This document shows, piece by piece, positions 63,774-64,000 of a stretch of DNA of 64,000 bases. Under the pieces are notes generated by a model. The model was given only the letters and a program-made list of their open reading frames with translations, had not been told where the DNA came from and searched no databases. Every line of letters begins with the position of its first letter. The stretch's first letter is position 1. The DNA comes from Flavobacterium salmonis. GTDB taxonomy: Bacteria; Bacteroidota; Bacteroidia; Flavobacteriales; Flavobacteriaceae. The position numbers and the translations under genes are program-made. The DNA is taken from the NCBI RefSeq assembly GCF_903819435.1, contig NZ_CAIJDP010000079.1:329585-393584 (forward strand). The letters are read 5' to 3'.

Positions 63774-64000
63774 ATGATGCTTACAAAAGACAAAATTATT
63801 TCAATTTTTTGTTTAATCGATGATATTTTACAAGGAATTGAGCACAAAGACGATATTAGAAGACAAGTAAGTGACAGTGAAATAATAATAACAGCCATAG
63901 TTTCCTCGACAAGTTTTTATGGTAATCATTGTTCTGCAATTCAATTTATGAAGCAATATGGGTATATCCCTAATATGCTTGAGAAAAGCAGATTCAATAG
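63774..64000 (+). CDS. IS982-type transposase, 3' part outside the window
   Basis: The frame starts MMLTKDKIISIFCLIDDILQ and continues through RRQVSDSEIIITAIVSSTSF, NHCSAIQFMKQYGYIPNMLEKSRFN, where the window ends. The DSEII...A segment followed by the LxKSRFNRR box is the usual N-terminal arrangement of IS982-family DDE transposases. The insertion sequence marks the right border of the pectin locus. Its catalytic region and right inverted repeat lie beyond the edge. Confidence 0.85.
   Translation, partial: MMLTKDKIISIFCLIDDILQGIEHKDDIRRQVSDSEIIITAIVSSTSFYGNHCSAIQFMKQYGYIPNMLEKSRFN

Overview
The window looks like a Flavobacterium-type member of the Bacteroidota. It is AT-rich, carries SusC/SusD pairs, lipoproteins with short lipoboxes, C-terminal type IX secretion (T9SS) sorting domains, a histone-H1-like Hc1 gene, and promoters with the TAnnTTTG -7 box of this phylum. 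No taxonomic marker gene is present, so the genus is an inference.

Layout. Positions 1-3873 hold the end of one SusD-linked operon: a SusD cut by the left edge, a surface lipoprotein, a di-haem peroxidase and a small membrane protein. Positions 3940-5913 hold two broken genes: an ELWxxDGT-repeat T9SS protein with two in-frame stops, and a decayed tail of a PL11 rhamnogalacturonan lyase. A GT4 glycosyltransferase and a NodB deacetylase follow (6233-8173). From 8322 to 63582 almost everything belongs to a large rhamnogalacturonan-I (pectin) utilisation locus, interrupted only by Hc1 and an adhesin-E-like gene (22591-23461). The locus holds two PL11 lyases, a PL22-type lyase, GH28, two GH105, GH106, two GH2, several GH43-like propellers, GH115, a sulfatase, three CE12-type esterases (two in one protein), a sialate-esterase-like enzyme, DUF4450 and DUF4861 proteins, rhamnose mutarotase and two SusC/SusD pairs. 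An IS982-type transposase begins at the right edge.

How it works together (inference from families). A surface T9SS PL11 lyase and the SusCD pairs would cut and import RG-I. CE12 and other esterases remove acetyl groups. GH2, GH43, GH115 and the sulfatase trim galactan or arabinogalactan side chains. PL11, PL22, GH28, GH105 and GH106 dismantle the backbone, and RhaM readies rhamnose for catabolism encoded elsewhere.

The most notable signal is regulatory. Ten sites upstream of nine of the locus's transcription units plus one apparent non-coding unit share a direct repeat. Read on the coding strand it is CAGG-N6-CAGGAT (or CAGGAC) at 10-bp pitch, placed exactly 21 nt before a TAnnTTT(G/A)-like -7 box in nine of ten cases. 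One copy drives nothing but a segment of about 95 nt that ends in a perfect intrinsic terminator between a SusD gene and an esterase gene, a candidate PUL-regulated small RNA. The second SusCD pair lacks this element and has two LacI-type operators instead. No regulator gene is in the window.
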